A stretch of 64,000 nt of DNA. It comes from Planctomycetota bacterium (GTDB lineage: Bacteria; Planctomycetota; OFTM77). Both the position numbers and the translations under genes were made by a program. The stretch covers positions 1-64,000 of the forward strand of contig JAJDCO010000063.1 in the NCBI GenBank assembly GCA_029260795.1, in the 5' to 3' direction. The notes under the pieces were generated by a model, which had not been told where the DNA came from, searched no databases, and saw only the letters and a program-made list of their open reading frames with translations. Positions 1 through 8,010 of the stretch are shown here, in pieces (the stretch's first letter is position 1; each line of letters starts with the position of its first letter).

Positions 1-110
1 CGACGCCTCTCCTCCTCACCAGCGCCGAGGTCTGACGCACCGAAAAAGCCCACGTCAAGGCCATTTTCGCCCTTCCACCGAGCCACCGCGCGGCGGCATC
101 TCCCCCGAGT
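1..110. other. Window edge, no gene assigned
   Basis: No coding region can be supported here. On the minus strand an ATG at 51-53, preceded by a GGAAGGG-like ribosome-binding site, opens a short frame that runs off the window edge. It could be the start of a further minus-strand gene but is too short to judge. Confidence 0.3.
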
Positions 111-935
111 TCAGCCCCGAGCGCGGTAAACTCGGGCTAGGAGATCGCGCGCGCCCTCGAGATCGCCGAGGGTGTAGGTCGTCGCGGCGAGGTTGAATCG
201 CGCCACCTGCAGGTCGGGATGGTCTGGGGGCAGCGTGCGGAAGTGAAAGTCGTGAGCCTTCGACCAGGCGCCTCGAGTCGTCGGGAGATCACTCAGTCGG
301 TCGGCGTCTAAGCCGAGGTTTTCGGCGGCGCCATGAATCGCTGCACTGTGGTCGGCGCCCGGTGTTTCGAGCATTCTGTTCAGAGCCTCTGCTAGGTTTG
401 CTCTGGCCCCATCGAGATCTCCGGACTGGGCTAGCTGCTGGCTTTCTTCCAGGGCGGCTTCGGACGCGGCGGCGGCAGCGCGAGTGGCGGCGGACTCCCT
501 CGCCTCGAAGCAGTGCACGGTAATGCGTATTTCGGTGGTCGCCCGCTTTGCGGCCGCTTGGATCAAGAGGGTGCCGTGACCCTTGCGCTCGAGGCGGAGA
601 AAGGGCGTCGTGCCGCCGCCGGAGTCGTCGTCTTCGAAGGCCTCGACGCGCTTCTTGCCGGCGATGAGGGCGGCGGCGCCGGAGGGCTTGGGGGCGGTCG
701 CGGTGGAATCGAACTGAGCGCGCAGGACGAGGTCCGCTTCGGGCGACTCCGCGTAGACGAAAAGAACCGAGTCGTCAGACTCGAGGACGTAGCGGATGGT
801 CTTCGAGGGTCCGATGCCTTCGAGGACGGGGTCCTTGGGGCTCAGAGTGAATTCGTGCTTCGTCGCGTGCTTCAGGATCGTCGGCTCGTCTTGGAGCGCG
901 GCGGTCAAGCACGCGGTCAGTATCAGCGTGAGCAT
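111..935 (-). CDS. Secreted protein with a single C-terminal TPR, probably a truncated TPR/CHAT-family protein
   Basis: The 274-residue product starts with a short hydrophobic segment (residues 1-14), likely a signal peptide. A beta-rich N-terminal domain follows, with phrases such as IRYVLESDDSVLFVYAES, then an alanine/glutamate-rich helical stretch from about residue 150 and one TPR-like unit at the end (DHPDLQVARFNLAATTYTLGDLEGARDLL, about 237-265). Large planctomycete TPR proteins, often ending in a CHAT protease domain, carry long runs of this HPDLQ...LGDLEGAR unit. Here the frame stops right after the first unit. The DNA downstream does not continue the repeat in any frame I checked, so a C-terminal deletion is likely. 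It lies downstream of, and on the same strand as, the kinase/sigma pair but is separated from it by 411 bp that hold a tandem repeat. Function unknown. Confidence 0.6.
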   Translation of the reverse strand: MLTLILTACLTAALQDEPTILKHATKHEFTLSPKDPVLEGIGPSKTIRYVLESDDSVLFVYAESPEADLVLRAQFDSTATAPKPSGAAALIAGKKRVEAFEDDDSGGGTTPFLRLERKGHGTLLIQAAAKRATTEIRITVHCFEARESAATRAAAAASEAALEESQQLAQSGDLDGARANLAEALNRMLETPGADHSAAIHGAAENLGLDADRLSDLPTTRGAWSKAHDFHFRTLPPDHPDLQVARFNLAATTYTLGDLEGARDLLARVYRARG

Positions 936-1346
936 CGTTCGGATCCTGTCGAGATGTAGCTGGTGCGCTTCCCCGGTTGTTCAGGGTACGCCCGGTCGGG
1001 GCGGGGTCAACAGGCGGGGAGGTGCCGCTTGCTTCGCGCGCGGTCCATACCTTCGCGTGGATGAGGTTGGGGCGCCGATTCGGCCCGACGCATGGAGCCT
1101 CGTACGTGTGCTCGCCACCGCCCTCGCCGGCGCAAGCTTCGCTGCGCTCGCGTGCGCACTCCGTGCCCGATCTCCCGCCCTCGCCGGCGCAAGCTTCGCT
1201 GCGCTCGCGTGCGCACTCCGTGCCTGATCTCCCGCCCTCGCCGGCGCAAGCCTCGCTGCGCTCGCGTGCGCACTCCGTGCCCGATCTCCCGCCCTCGCCG
1301 GCGCAAGCTTCGCTGCGCTCGCGTGCGCACTCCGTGCGTGTTGGCT
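936..1346. other. Intergenic region with tandem and dispersed repeats
   Basis: No gene is supported in this 411-bp gap. It holds one copy of a 15-bp GC-rich motif (CTTGCTTCGCGCGCG, 1028-1042), a CTTCGCGTGGATG segment (1051-1063) also found at 5364-5376, and a four-copy 57-bp tandem repeat. Reading frames cross the repeat on both strands only because 57 is a multiple of three. Confidence 0.6.
1124..1340. repeat. 57-bp tandem repeat, four copies
   Basis: Units begin at 1124, 1181, 1238 and 1295 with the sequence TCGCCGGCGC and are nearly identical. Copy three has AAGCCTCG where the others have AAGCTTCG, copy two has GCCTGATC for GCCCGATC, and the last copy is truncated near 1340. Each unit contains the self-complementary GCGC...GCGC arms around AAGCTTCGCT and a GCGTGCGCAC segment, so hairpins are possible. 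It sits 7 bp downstream of the stop of the kinase-WD40 gene. Function unknown: a terminator-like or structural role, or a minisatellite, are all possible. Confidence 0.9.
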
Positions 1347-4300
1347 CTAGTTCTCGCTGGTGCCGCCTCCGCTTCGCGGCGGACCGCCCGCCAGCGGCCG
1401 GGCGTCCCACATGCGGACCTCGGAGTTGCCTGCGCCCGAGAAGATCCGGTCGTTCAAGAACACCAGGTCGAAGACGAACGAGCTCTGCCCGGGCAGCTCG
1501 AGGAGCAGCTCGTGGTAGTGGGCGTCCCAGATCCGGATCGTTCCGTCTTGACTGCCCGTGGCCAGGCGTCTTCCGTCCGGGCTGTACTCGACGCAGTAGA
1601 CCTTGTCCGAGTGTGCGAGAAAGGTCGCGATCTCCTCCCGCTTCGCCGTATCGAAAACGCGCACATGGCCGTCCTGATAGGCCGCGGCCAGGCGAGTGCC
1701 GTCAGCACTGAACGCGCAGCCGTGTGCGCCATTCGGCTCGAAGAGGGTTCCCACGGGGTCGGAGTAAGACCACAGCTGGAGATAGCCCACCTGTCCGTTG
1801 TAGTCGCCGATCGAGATCCGTGCCCACCGCTTGCCTCGGGGACCGAAGCGATTCGCTTTGGTGACCTTGAGGGAGCTCCGGTCGAGGGCCAAGTACTCGG
1901 AATCGCTCATCGGGATGTGGGTTCCCGCCTCGATGTCGTAGAGCGCACCGGGCATCCAAAGATGCCGTCCGTCCGTGGCGATCGACACGGTCGCCCCTTG
2001 CTTGGGGTGAATCTCATGCACGAGCGTGGGCGAGTCGTCTGTCCGCCAAACACGGATGGGGCCGCGGCCATAGGTCGCCGAGGCGACGTACTTCCCATCT
2101 GCCGACGCGACCAGCTTGTGCACGGCGCCCGCGTTGCGCCCGATCAAGGTCGAGGGCTCGGGGCGCACCGGCCACGAGAGCAGGCTCGTCTCTCCTTGGC
2201 GGGAGACGGCCCGTGAGAGGAGGCTCTGTCCTTCTCGCCAGAACCGCAGCGTGAACGGTTGGCGATCGAGGGTGGAGTAAACCTTCAGCAGAGCGCCGTC
2301 CGCGAGCTTCCACAAGCAAATCGTCCCGTCCTCGTAGCCGGCCGTCGCCAGCCGTGTCCCGTCGGGCGAGAACGCGAGTCGATGAACACCGGATCGATGG
2401 CCCGTCAGGCGCCGGAGCTCGGTGCCGCTCTGCGCGTCGAGCAGGACCACTGCGCCACTCTCGAGACCGACGGCGAGGTGTTTCTGATCCGGGCTCTGGG
2501 CGATGCCCAAGGCCGGGCCAGTGACGGAGAGTCGCTGCGAGCTCCCGTCGGTGGCGTTCCAGATCACGAGGGAGTCGCCCTCGCCGCAGACGAAGCGCTC
2601 TCCGTCGAGGCCGAGAGGCAGAGGTGTCGAGGGCCCTGTGTTCTCGACGCGAAGGATGACCGATCGCGATCCGAGGTCGACGAGCAAGGCTTCTTGGCCA
2701 CGCGAGCACAGCAGCCGCTCGCCATTCGAGCTGAAGCGCACGACGTGCACCGGCTGACCGTTCGGCTCGACGAGGACATCGATCGTATCGTCCTCTCGGT
2801 TCCAGATCGCGATCGCGCCGTCGCGAGTCCCCAGTCCGGCTCGGCGTGAGGAGACTCCATCCGAAACGGTGGAGATCGAAAGCGCAGTCTGCCGGACTCC
2901 CTTCAGCTGCCCGTCGGCCGCGTCGAACGAGGCGATGCCGCCCTCGGCGAGGCCGACGAGAATCTCTTTGGCCGCAGGATCGAATCCGATCTCGCCCACG
3001 ATGGGGCTCGGGGCCTTCAGCTCGCCCTCCCATTGCCTCAGCTGGAGCTGAAGGTAGTGCCACTCGAACCCACGATGTGGCGCCGGTGCCTCGTTCAGGT
3101 GTCGCTCCGCGATCACCAAGTCCTGTTCTTCGATCGCTTTCGCCGCCGCCAGGAGATTCGACTTATAGGAGAGCCACTCGGCGACCCGTTGCTTGTCCCG
3201 CACGAGCTCTCGGCTCTCTCGGGCGATCCGATCGCTGTTGCTCGCGGACTCGGCGTCCTGGGCCGAGCGCGAGGCGAACGTCAACGTACCGATCAGGCCC
3301 AGGGCGATCGCGAGTACGGTGGCGCCCGCTCCCAGCACGAGCGATCGATTGCGCCGCGTGAACTTCTTCAGCTTGTAGATCGTCGAGGCCGGGCGAGCGA
3401 CGATGGGCTCATCGTTCAGAAAGCGGCGGAGATCTTCGGCGAGCCCGAGGGCGGAAGCGTAGCGTCGGTGACGGTCCTTCTCCATCGCCTTCATGACGAT
3501 CGTCTCGAGGTCTCCCTTCAGATGCCGAGCATGGGCGAGCAGGGGCGTCGGCTCCTCGAAGCGGATGATGTGAATCGCCTCGGGGATCTCTCGCCCGTCG
3601 AGATCGTAGGGGGGGTGGTCGGCCAAGAGCTCGTAAAGGATCACGCCGAGCGCGTAGACGTCGCTGCGGGCGTCGATCTGGGTCGAGTCCCCCGCGACCT
3701 GCTCGGGGCTCATGTATCGGATCGTGCCGATGATCTCCCCCGTGTGCGTGCAGAGGGTGGTCGCCTCCACGTCCGTGGCCACGGCGCGAGCGATACCGAA
3801 GTCGAGGACCTTTGGCTGTCCGCCTTCGCGCGAGTCCTCCACGAGGACGTTCGCGGGCTTGAGATCTCGGTGCAGGATGCCCTTGGCGTGGGCATGCTCC
3901 ACCGCTTCGCAGAGTCGGGCCATCAGCTCGCAGCGCTCCCGGTCGGCCAACCGGTGGCCGTTCGCGTACTCGATGAGGTCCGTGCCATCGATGAGCTCCA
4001 TCGTGAAGAACGGAAGGTCGGCGTTCCCGACGGTCATCCGGCCCGCTTCGTAGATCTGAGCAATGCCCGGATGATGGAGCTTGCCGAGAATGTCGATCTC
4101 GCGCTCGAATCGCTTGAGCATGTCCCGGGTGGCCAAACCGAACCGCACCAGCTTGAGGGCAACGACGCGCTGCGGATGCTCTTGGCGCGCTTCGAAGACA
4201 ACGCTCATCCCACCCTCGCCGATGCGCCGCACGATCTGCAGGTCACCGATCTGGTCGGGCAGGTCGCCGATCCCGTCGTCGTCTCGAGCGCCCCGCTCCT

Positions 4301-4517
4301 GCTCGCTGTCCAGCAAGACCTCGAGCTCGGGCCGAATCGCGCCCTCAGCAGAGAGGGGCAGGGGGTTCGAGTCCTCGTCCAGCATCTCCTGGATGAGCTT
4401 CAGCATGCCGATGTCGTCGCGGCACGTCCGGGCGAGGAAGCCACGACGTTTTCCCTCGGGAAGCTCGCACGCCTCGAGGAAGATCCTGCGCACCTGCTGG
4501 AACTGCTCGGGAATCAC
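1347..4517 (-). CDS. Serine/threonine protein kinase with C-terminal WD40 propeller
   Basis: About 1056 residues. The cytoplasmic kinase domain (about 92-368) has the glycine loop GEGGMS, the ATP-binding lysine in ALKLV (K122), the catalytic HRDLKPAN loop (H216-D218), DFG (239-241) and the APE-equivalent MSPEQ. A single membrane segment lies at about 392-414. The remaining region carries WD40 repeats (for example HRSGVHRLAFSPDGTRLATA and HSDKVYCVEYSPDGRRLATGS), presumably a sensor or docking propeller outside the membrane. I chose the GTG start at 4515-4517 because it overlaps the sigma-factor stop as GTGA and leads directly into the family's usual N-terminus (IPEQFQQVRRIFLEACELP); an upstream extension would run into the sigma gene. 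Planctomycetes have many such kinase-sigma pairs; the likely job is to regulate the co-encoded sigma factor, which is inferred from linkage only. Confidence 0.93.
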   Translation of the reverse strand: MIPEQFQQVRRIFLEACELPEGKRRGFLARTCRDDIGMLKLIQEMLDEDSNPLPLSAEGAIRPELEVLLDSEQERGARDDDGIGDLPDQIGDLQIVRRIGEGGMSVVFEARQEHPQRVVALKLVRFGLATRDMLKRFEREIDILGKLHHPGIAQIYEAGRMTVGNADLPFFTMELIDGTDLIEYANGHRLADRERCELMARLCEAVEHAHAKGILHRDLKPANVLVEDSREGGQPKVLDFGIARAVATDVEATTLCTHTGEIIGTIRYMSPEQVAGDSTQIDARSDVYALGVILYELLADHPPYDLDGREIPEAIHIIRFEEPTPLLAHARHLKGDLETIVMKAMEKDRHRRYASALGLAEDLRRFLNDEPIVARPASTIYKLKKFTRRNRSLVLGAGATVLAIALGLIGTLTFASRSAQDAESASNSDRIARESRELVRDKQRVAEWLSYKSNLLAAAKAIEEQDLVIAERHLNEAPAPHRGFEWHYLQLQLRQWEGELKAPSPIVGEIGFDPAAKEILVGLAEGGIASFDAADGQLKGVRQTALSISTVSDGVSSRRAGLGTRDGAIAIWNREDDTIDVLVEPNGQPVHVVRFSSNGERLLCSRGQEALLVDLGSRSVILRVENTGPSTPLPLGLDGERFVCGEGDSLVIWNATDGSSQRLSVTGPALGIAQSPDQKHLAVGLESGAVVLLDAQSGTELRRLTGHRSGVHRLAFSPDGTRLATAGYEDGTICLWKLADGALLKVYSTLDRQPFTLRFWREGQSLLSRAVSRQGETSLLSWPVRPEPSTLIGRNAGAVHKLVASADGKYVASATYGRGPIRVWRTDDSPTLVHEIHPKQGATVSIATDGRHLWMPGALYDIEAGTHIPMSDSEYLALDRSSLKVTKANRFGPRGKRWARISIGDYNGQVGYLQLWSYSDPVGTLFEPNGAHGCAFSADGTRLAAAYQDGHVRVFDTAKREEIATFLAHSDKVYCVEYSPDGRRLATGSQDGTIRIWDAHYHELLLELPGQSSFVFDLVFLNDRIFSGAGNSEVRMWDARPLAGGPPRSGGGTSEN

Positions 4518-5101
4518 GGCTCGCGGAGCTCCCGGCGCAGCCAGGCCTGCGCTGCTCGCCAGTCGGCCTCGACCGTCGAGACCGAAACGGAGAGGACATG
4601 GGCGATCTCCTTGACGGTCATCCCGACGAGGAACCGGCACTCGACGACCCGGGTCATGCGGGGGTCGAGCAGACTGAGCTTGGAGAGTGCTTCGTTGAGC
4701 GCGACCAAATCGAGCGTGTGGGTCTCGCTTCGCGCGTCGTCTGCCAGGAGGCTCTGCGAGACGAGGACCTCATCCCATCCGATCTTCTCCCAGTCGCCCC
4801 CGCGCTTGAGTCGGAGGCGCCTCTTGGCCTGATCGGCCAGGACCTGGCGCATCGCTTTCGCCGCGATCGCGAAGAAGTGTGCCCGGCTCTCCCAATCGGT
4901 CGGAGCCGCGCGCAGGAGCTTGCCGGCGACCTCGTGAACCAGATCGGTCGTCTGCAACGCTGACCGGTTCCGGCCGTGCAGATGCGCTCTCGCTCGTCGC
5001 CGCAGATCGTCGTAGACGACGGGGAGGACGTCGGAGATCGACGCCCGACCGTCCCGAATCTCAAAGAGGATCTGGGTGATGGCTTGGGGGTTGGTCTTCA
5101 T
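4514..5101 (-). CDS. ECF-type RNA polymerase sigma factor, Sig-70_X6 (TIGR02999-like) family
   Basis: 195 residues. The region-2 core DLVHEVAGKLLR...AHFFAIAAKAMRQVLADQAKRR is typical of the planctomycete/acidobacterial Sig-70_X6 group. The C-terminal helix-turn-helix (KEIAHVLSVSVSTVEADWRAAQAWLRREL) is region 4 for -35 recognition. The ATG at 5099-5101 has a GAGGAG ribosome-binding site 6 nt upstream; a GTG four codons earlier is less likely. Its stop overlaps the kinase start by GTGA, so the two are translationally coupled. No anti-sigma factor gene is nearby, which fits control by the partner kinase rather than by a membrane anti-sigma factor (inference). Confidence 0.93.
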   Translation of the reverse strand: MKTNPQAITQILFEIRDGRASISDVLPVVYDDLRRRARAHLHGRNRSALQTTDLVHEVAGKLLRAAPTDWESRAHFFAIAAKAMRQVLADQAKRRLRLKRGGDWEKIGWDEVLVSQSLLADDARSETHTLDLVALNEALSKLSLLDPRMTRVVECRFLVGMTVKEIAHVLSVSVSTVEADWRAAQAWLRRELREP

Positions 5102-5521
5102 GGAGCTCCTCACCGAGCCCGCCCAGCATAGTTTCTGAGTGCACCGAAAGCGAGGTTGGGCGGAGCAGTGACTTGGGAGAGGTGCCCCTTCGGGCGGCGG
5201 GCGGTTCGAATGCGCGATCGGTTCTTTCGAGCGTGAGTGGAGCTTGCTTCGCGCGCGGTTCGTTCAGGGCGATTTCGTTCGGTTGCGCGATGACCTCGTC
5301 GGTAGCGGGGGGCGACCTCCTCCTTCGTGTGCGGGACCCGCTCGCTGCGCGCACGGCACTCGACTTCGCGTGGATGCCGTCGCTTGCCGTTCTCCCCGCT
5401 CGCTGCGCGCGCGCTCGGGTCGGTATCTGGCCTTCGTGCGTTCTGGCACTTCGGCGCTGGGGTACCTAGAATGACGCGATTGCCGTGTCCGAGCTGACGC
5501 GGCCCGGACGAGCGTGTGAGG
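5102..5521. other. Divergent intergenic region with GC-rich repeats
   Basis: This 420-bp gap separates the minus-strand sigma/kinase genes from the plus-strand HEAT lipoprotein. It contains the motif CTTGCTTCGCGCGCG (5243-5257), the segment CTTCGCGTGGATG (5364-5376) and two identical copies of CCCGCTCGCTGCGCGC (5337-5352 and 5395-5410, 58 bp apart). Both divergent promoters should lie here, but I see no convincing -35/-10 pair. Confidence 0.5.
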
Positions 5522-6424
5522 ATGGGAATGACGAAGCGGCTCTGGATCGGTGCCTTGTTGCTCGTGACCGCCTGCGCGGGACCCGCCATCGAGGAGAGCA
5601 AGAAGAACGAGCTCAAGGCGCGTTGGCAGCTCTTCGTGATGGACTCGCCGGATTGGCCCGAGGCGCGCACTTGGTGGCTCGCTCAAGAGCCGGCGGCCGT
5701 CGATCTGCTCTCCCTCAACTTGCTCCAGGCCATGGTCAGCGACCATGTGCAGTATCGCAAGGAGATGGGAGCGCGCGCGGGATTGGTCGACTTCACCGAC
5801 GAGGCACCCGATCCCGAGCGGCTCTGGCGCCGGGCGCAGGCCGAGCTCGTCTCGCTTCCCGACCTGTCGCTCGACGTCCTCATCGAGTCGCTTCGCCGCA
5901 GTGATGCGGACGTCAAGGATCTCATGACCTCGACCTTCGCACGCATCGGCCTGCCGGCGCTGTCGCGCCTCGAGCAGGTGCTCGCGGATGAGTCGGAGCA
6001 GCAGCCGCGCATCGTCGCGACGCATGCCATCGGCCGCATCGGCGCCGAGGATCCGAACGCGATGGCCGAAGCGCAGCGCGTCCTGATCGTGCGATTGAAC
6101 ACCGACGCGGATTGGGCCGTGCGTGGTGAAGCCGCACGCGTGCTCGGCAGGTACCCCGACGCCGTCGGGGCCCTCGCCAACGCTCTCGCCTCGGACGACG
6201 ATCGATTCGTGCGCCTCAAGGCGGCCGAGTCTCTTGGCATCCTGGGCGGCGAGCATTCGGAGCGGGCGCTGGTGGCCGCGTTGCCGACCGCTCAGCAGCG
6301 CAACGACCTCGAGCTCCTGCGGGCGCTCGGTCAAGAGCTGCGACGCCTTTCGGGACGACGGTTGCCCAACGACCCGAAGGTTTGGCAAGAATACCTGTCC
6401 GAGCGGTATGGAACCCCGCGCTGA
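5522..6424 (+). CDS. HEAT-repeat lipoprotein
   Basis: About 300 residues. The N-terminus has a lipoprotein signal ending in a lipobox (LLLVTAC). The body is helical with HEAT/PBS-type units, clearest at about residues 140-265 (for example RIVATHAIGRIGAEDPNAMAEAQRVL and AVRGEAARVLGRYPDAVGALANAL). Such arrays mediate protein-protein contacts. ATG codons at 5522 and 5528 are both possible; the earlier one is listed. The zinc-ribbon gene follows after 33 bp on the same strand, so the two may be co-transcribed. Specific role unknown. Confidence 0.75.
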   Translation: MGMTKRLWIGALLLVTACAGPAIEESKKNELKARWQLFVMDSPDWPEARTWWLAQEPAAVDLLSLNLLQAMVSDHVQYRKEMGARAGLVDFTDEAPDPERLWRRAQAELVSLPDLSLDVLIESLRRSDADVKDLMTSTFARIGLPALSRLEQVLADESEQQPRIVATHAIGRIGAEDPNAMAEAQRVLIVRLNTDADWAVRGEAARVLGRYPDAVGALANALASDDDRFVRLKAAESLGILGGEHSERALVAALPTAQQRNDLELLRALGQELRRLSGRRLPNDPKVWQEYLSERYGTPR

Positions 6425-6457
6425 GCGACGTCTCGGTGATCCACTGACGGAGACCCC

Positions 6458-7075
6458 ATGGAGTGGCGACTCGGCAGACACGCCCCGGCGTGTCAGTCCT
6501 GCGAAGCGGCCTTCGAGCCGGAGGCGGATTACTACACCGTCCTCACCGAGACGAACGAGGAGTTCGATCGGCTCGACCTGTGCCCGAGCTGCTTTGCGCG
6601 CCGAGCAGAGTGTCCCGAGGACGTCTTCTTCTGGAAGGGACGACGCCCGGCCGCCAAGGAAGCCGGTGAGCGCCGAGTCGACTTCCAAGCCGTCAAGGCC
6701 TTCCTCAAGAAGAGCCGCACCGAGACCAGCCTCGCCTACCTCCAGCTGAACTACGTCCTCGCCTTGATCCTTGTCCGCAAGAAGATGCTCCGCATCAAGG
6801 AGATGTCCTCGCGAGGTCGCCAGGACTACCTGCGCGTGCACTTCACCAAAGAGGACGAGGTCTTCGAGATCCCGGTTCCCGAGCTCCGCGAGTCCGACGT
6901 CACCGAGGTCCAGAACAACCTGATGGACCTCTTTCGACAGCACGCGGCCCTCGATCCCGGAGAAGCCGACGATGCCGAGGCCGACGAGCGAGCCGAGGCT
7001 GAGGCCCGCACTGAGGATTCGCCGGACGAGCCAGCGGAGTCTGATTCGCCCGAGGCCGCGGAAACGGCGAGCTGA
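6458..7075 (+). CDS. Zinc-ribbon protein with acidic C-terminal tail, function unknown
   Basis: 205 residues, soluble. Two CxxC pairs near the N-terminus (CQSC at about 13-16 and CPSC at about 43-46) form a probable zinc ribbon. A conserved-looking helical region follows (FLKKSRTETSLAYLQLNYVLALILVRKKMLRIKE), then a strand-rich stretch (DYLRVHFTKEDEVFEIPVPEL) and a low-complexity acidic tail (DEADERAEAEARTEDSPDEPAES) of the kind seen in proteins that bind basic partners. It is the last gene before the dcw cluster, 431 bp upstream of mraZ. I do not recognise the family by name. Confidence 0.7.
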   Translation: MEWRLGRHAPACQSCEAAFEPEADYYTVLTETNEEFDRLDLCPSCFARRAECPEDVFFWKGRRPAAKEAGERRVDFQAVKAFLKKSRTETSLAYLQLNYVLALILVRKKMLRIKEMSSRGRQDYLRVHFTKEDEVFEIPVPELRESDVTEVQNNLMDLFRQHAALDPGEADDAEADERAEAEARTEDSPDEPAESDSPEAAETAS

Positions 7076-7124
7076 GGGGCGTTTCGAGTCGAGGGTGCGC
7101 GAACCGGGTCATCCTCACCGCACG

Positions 7125-7148
7125 TTGAAAGCTGTAAGCCGCTTTCAA
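7125..7148. repeat. Perfect 8-bp inverted repeat, possible terminator of the zinc-ribbon gene
   Basis: TTGAAAGC and GCTTTCAA flank an 8-nt spacer, about 50 bp after the zinc-ribbon stop codon. There is no T-tract behind it, so it may be a factor-dependent terminator or an operator. Confidence 0.4.
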
Positions 7149-7240
7149 ATGGTCGCTTGTGGCTGTTGGGTCGACGAGGCCACCGCTCATCTCCCCCCGG
7201 GCTCCCCGTGACCTCCACATCGCCCCACCGATTCTGACTC

Positions 7241-7255
7241 GGGACGGACCGTCCC
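7241..7255. repeat. 15-bp palindrome GGGACGG-A-CCGTCCC
   Basis: A perfect palindrome around one central base, 145 bp upstream of the MraZ box array. It could be a regulator-binding site or hairpin; there is no direct evidence for either. Confidence 0.4.
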
Positions 7256-7398
7256 TGTCAAATCCTCGGAAGTGGTCGTTGACCCATCATGTCGTGGTCA
7301 TGCTTCATTGCGTGCGCGAGATATTGGGAGGTGAGGTGGTTCAACATCCTGGGATGGCGGGGCTTCGGGTGGAATTCATTTGCGAGGAGGGGTGAGCG

Positions 7399-7453
7399 TG
7401 GGTAGTGTTGGCTCTCGGTGGGGCGGCGTGGGGCCGAATGGGGAGCTGTGGAT
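7399..7453 (+). promoter_or_regulatory. MraZ operator: phased TGGGN boxes upstream of mraZ
   Basis: Three identical TGGGG boxes lie at 7419, 7429 and 7439, each separated by exactly 5 nt. The same 10-bp phase continues upstream with TGGCT (7409) and TGGGT (7399) and downstream with TGGAT (7449). MraZ of other bacteria binds direct repeats of TGGGN spaced by 5 nt in front of its own gene and represses the dcw operon. The array ends 54 bp before the mraZ start codon, so MraZ autoregulation is very likely here. Confidence 0.9.
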
Positions 7454-7506
7454 GACCTGGGTCGCCACGGTCAGGGCCCGCATGGGTGCGCCGTAAGGAG
7501 AGGACG

Positions 7507-7992
7507 ATGTCGTTCTTCGGAAGCTTCGAGCTCACGCTCGATGTGAAGAACCGCCTCTTCGTGCCCAAAAAGTGTCTCGAGGTCATCGAACTAGCCAGCG
7601 AGCGTGAGTCCTTCTTCGTGATGCGAGGACTGGACCGCTGCCTTTTCCTCTTCTGCAAATCCAACTGGGATGACGTGGTCACCGAGATTCGGTCACGGAC
7701 CTCTCTCGGTGAGCTGAAGGCTCGCACCTTTTCACGGTTGCTGTACGCCAGCGTAGAGCAGGTCAACTGTGACAAGCAAGGGCGAATCGTCGTCTCGGAG
7801 AAGCTGAAGGCCGCGGCCGGGATCGATCGAGAGGTCGTCGTGCTCGGCGTGGACCGCCGGATCGAAATCTGGGACCGGGCGACGTGGGCGGCATTCGAAA
7901 AGGAGCAGTCGCAAGGATTCGAGGAGTTTGCGGCGGAGATTCTGGACGGCAAGCCGTCGGATCCGGCCCTTCTTCCTCCGCCTCCCGCGTAG
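7507..7992 (+). CDS. mraZ: Transcriptional regulator MraZ
   Basis: 161 residues, close to the usual 140-160. It has the two AbrB-like repeats of the family with their hallmark motifs DVKNR (12-16) and DKQGR (89-93). The ATG at 7507 has a strong ribbon of purines, AAGGAGAGGA, just upstream. It is the first gene of the dcw cluster, 18 bp before rsmH, and is preceded by the TGGGN array it is expected to bind. Role: DNA-binding repressor of the division and cell wall operon. Confidence 0.96.
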   Translation: MSFFGSFELTLDVKNRLFVPKKCLEVIELASERESFFVMRGLDRCLFLFCKSNWDDVVTEIRSRTSLGELKARTFSRLLYASVEQVNCDKQGRIVVSEKLKAAAGIDREVVVLGVDRRIEIWDRATWAAFEKEQSQGFEEFAAEILDGKPSDPALLPPPPA

Positions 7993-8010
7993 TCGTCGGA
8001 GGCGAGCTCG

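Larger units (their letters stand above)
7076..7506. other. dcw upstream region
   Basis: The 431-bp region between the zinc-ribbon gene and mraZ has no supported gene. It holds two inverted repeats (7125-7148 and 7241-7255) and the MraZ box array (7399-7453). A TTGACC at 7279-7284 could be a -35 element, but I cannot point to a good -10 partner. Confidence 0.6.

Noticed and set aside
775..2216. Several long frames on both strands across the region 775-2216
   Set aside because: They are produced by the 57-bp tandem repeat, whose length is a multiple of three, and by antisense reading of the kinase gene; the predicted products are arginine/serine-rich without domains.
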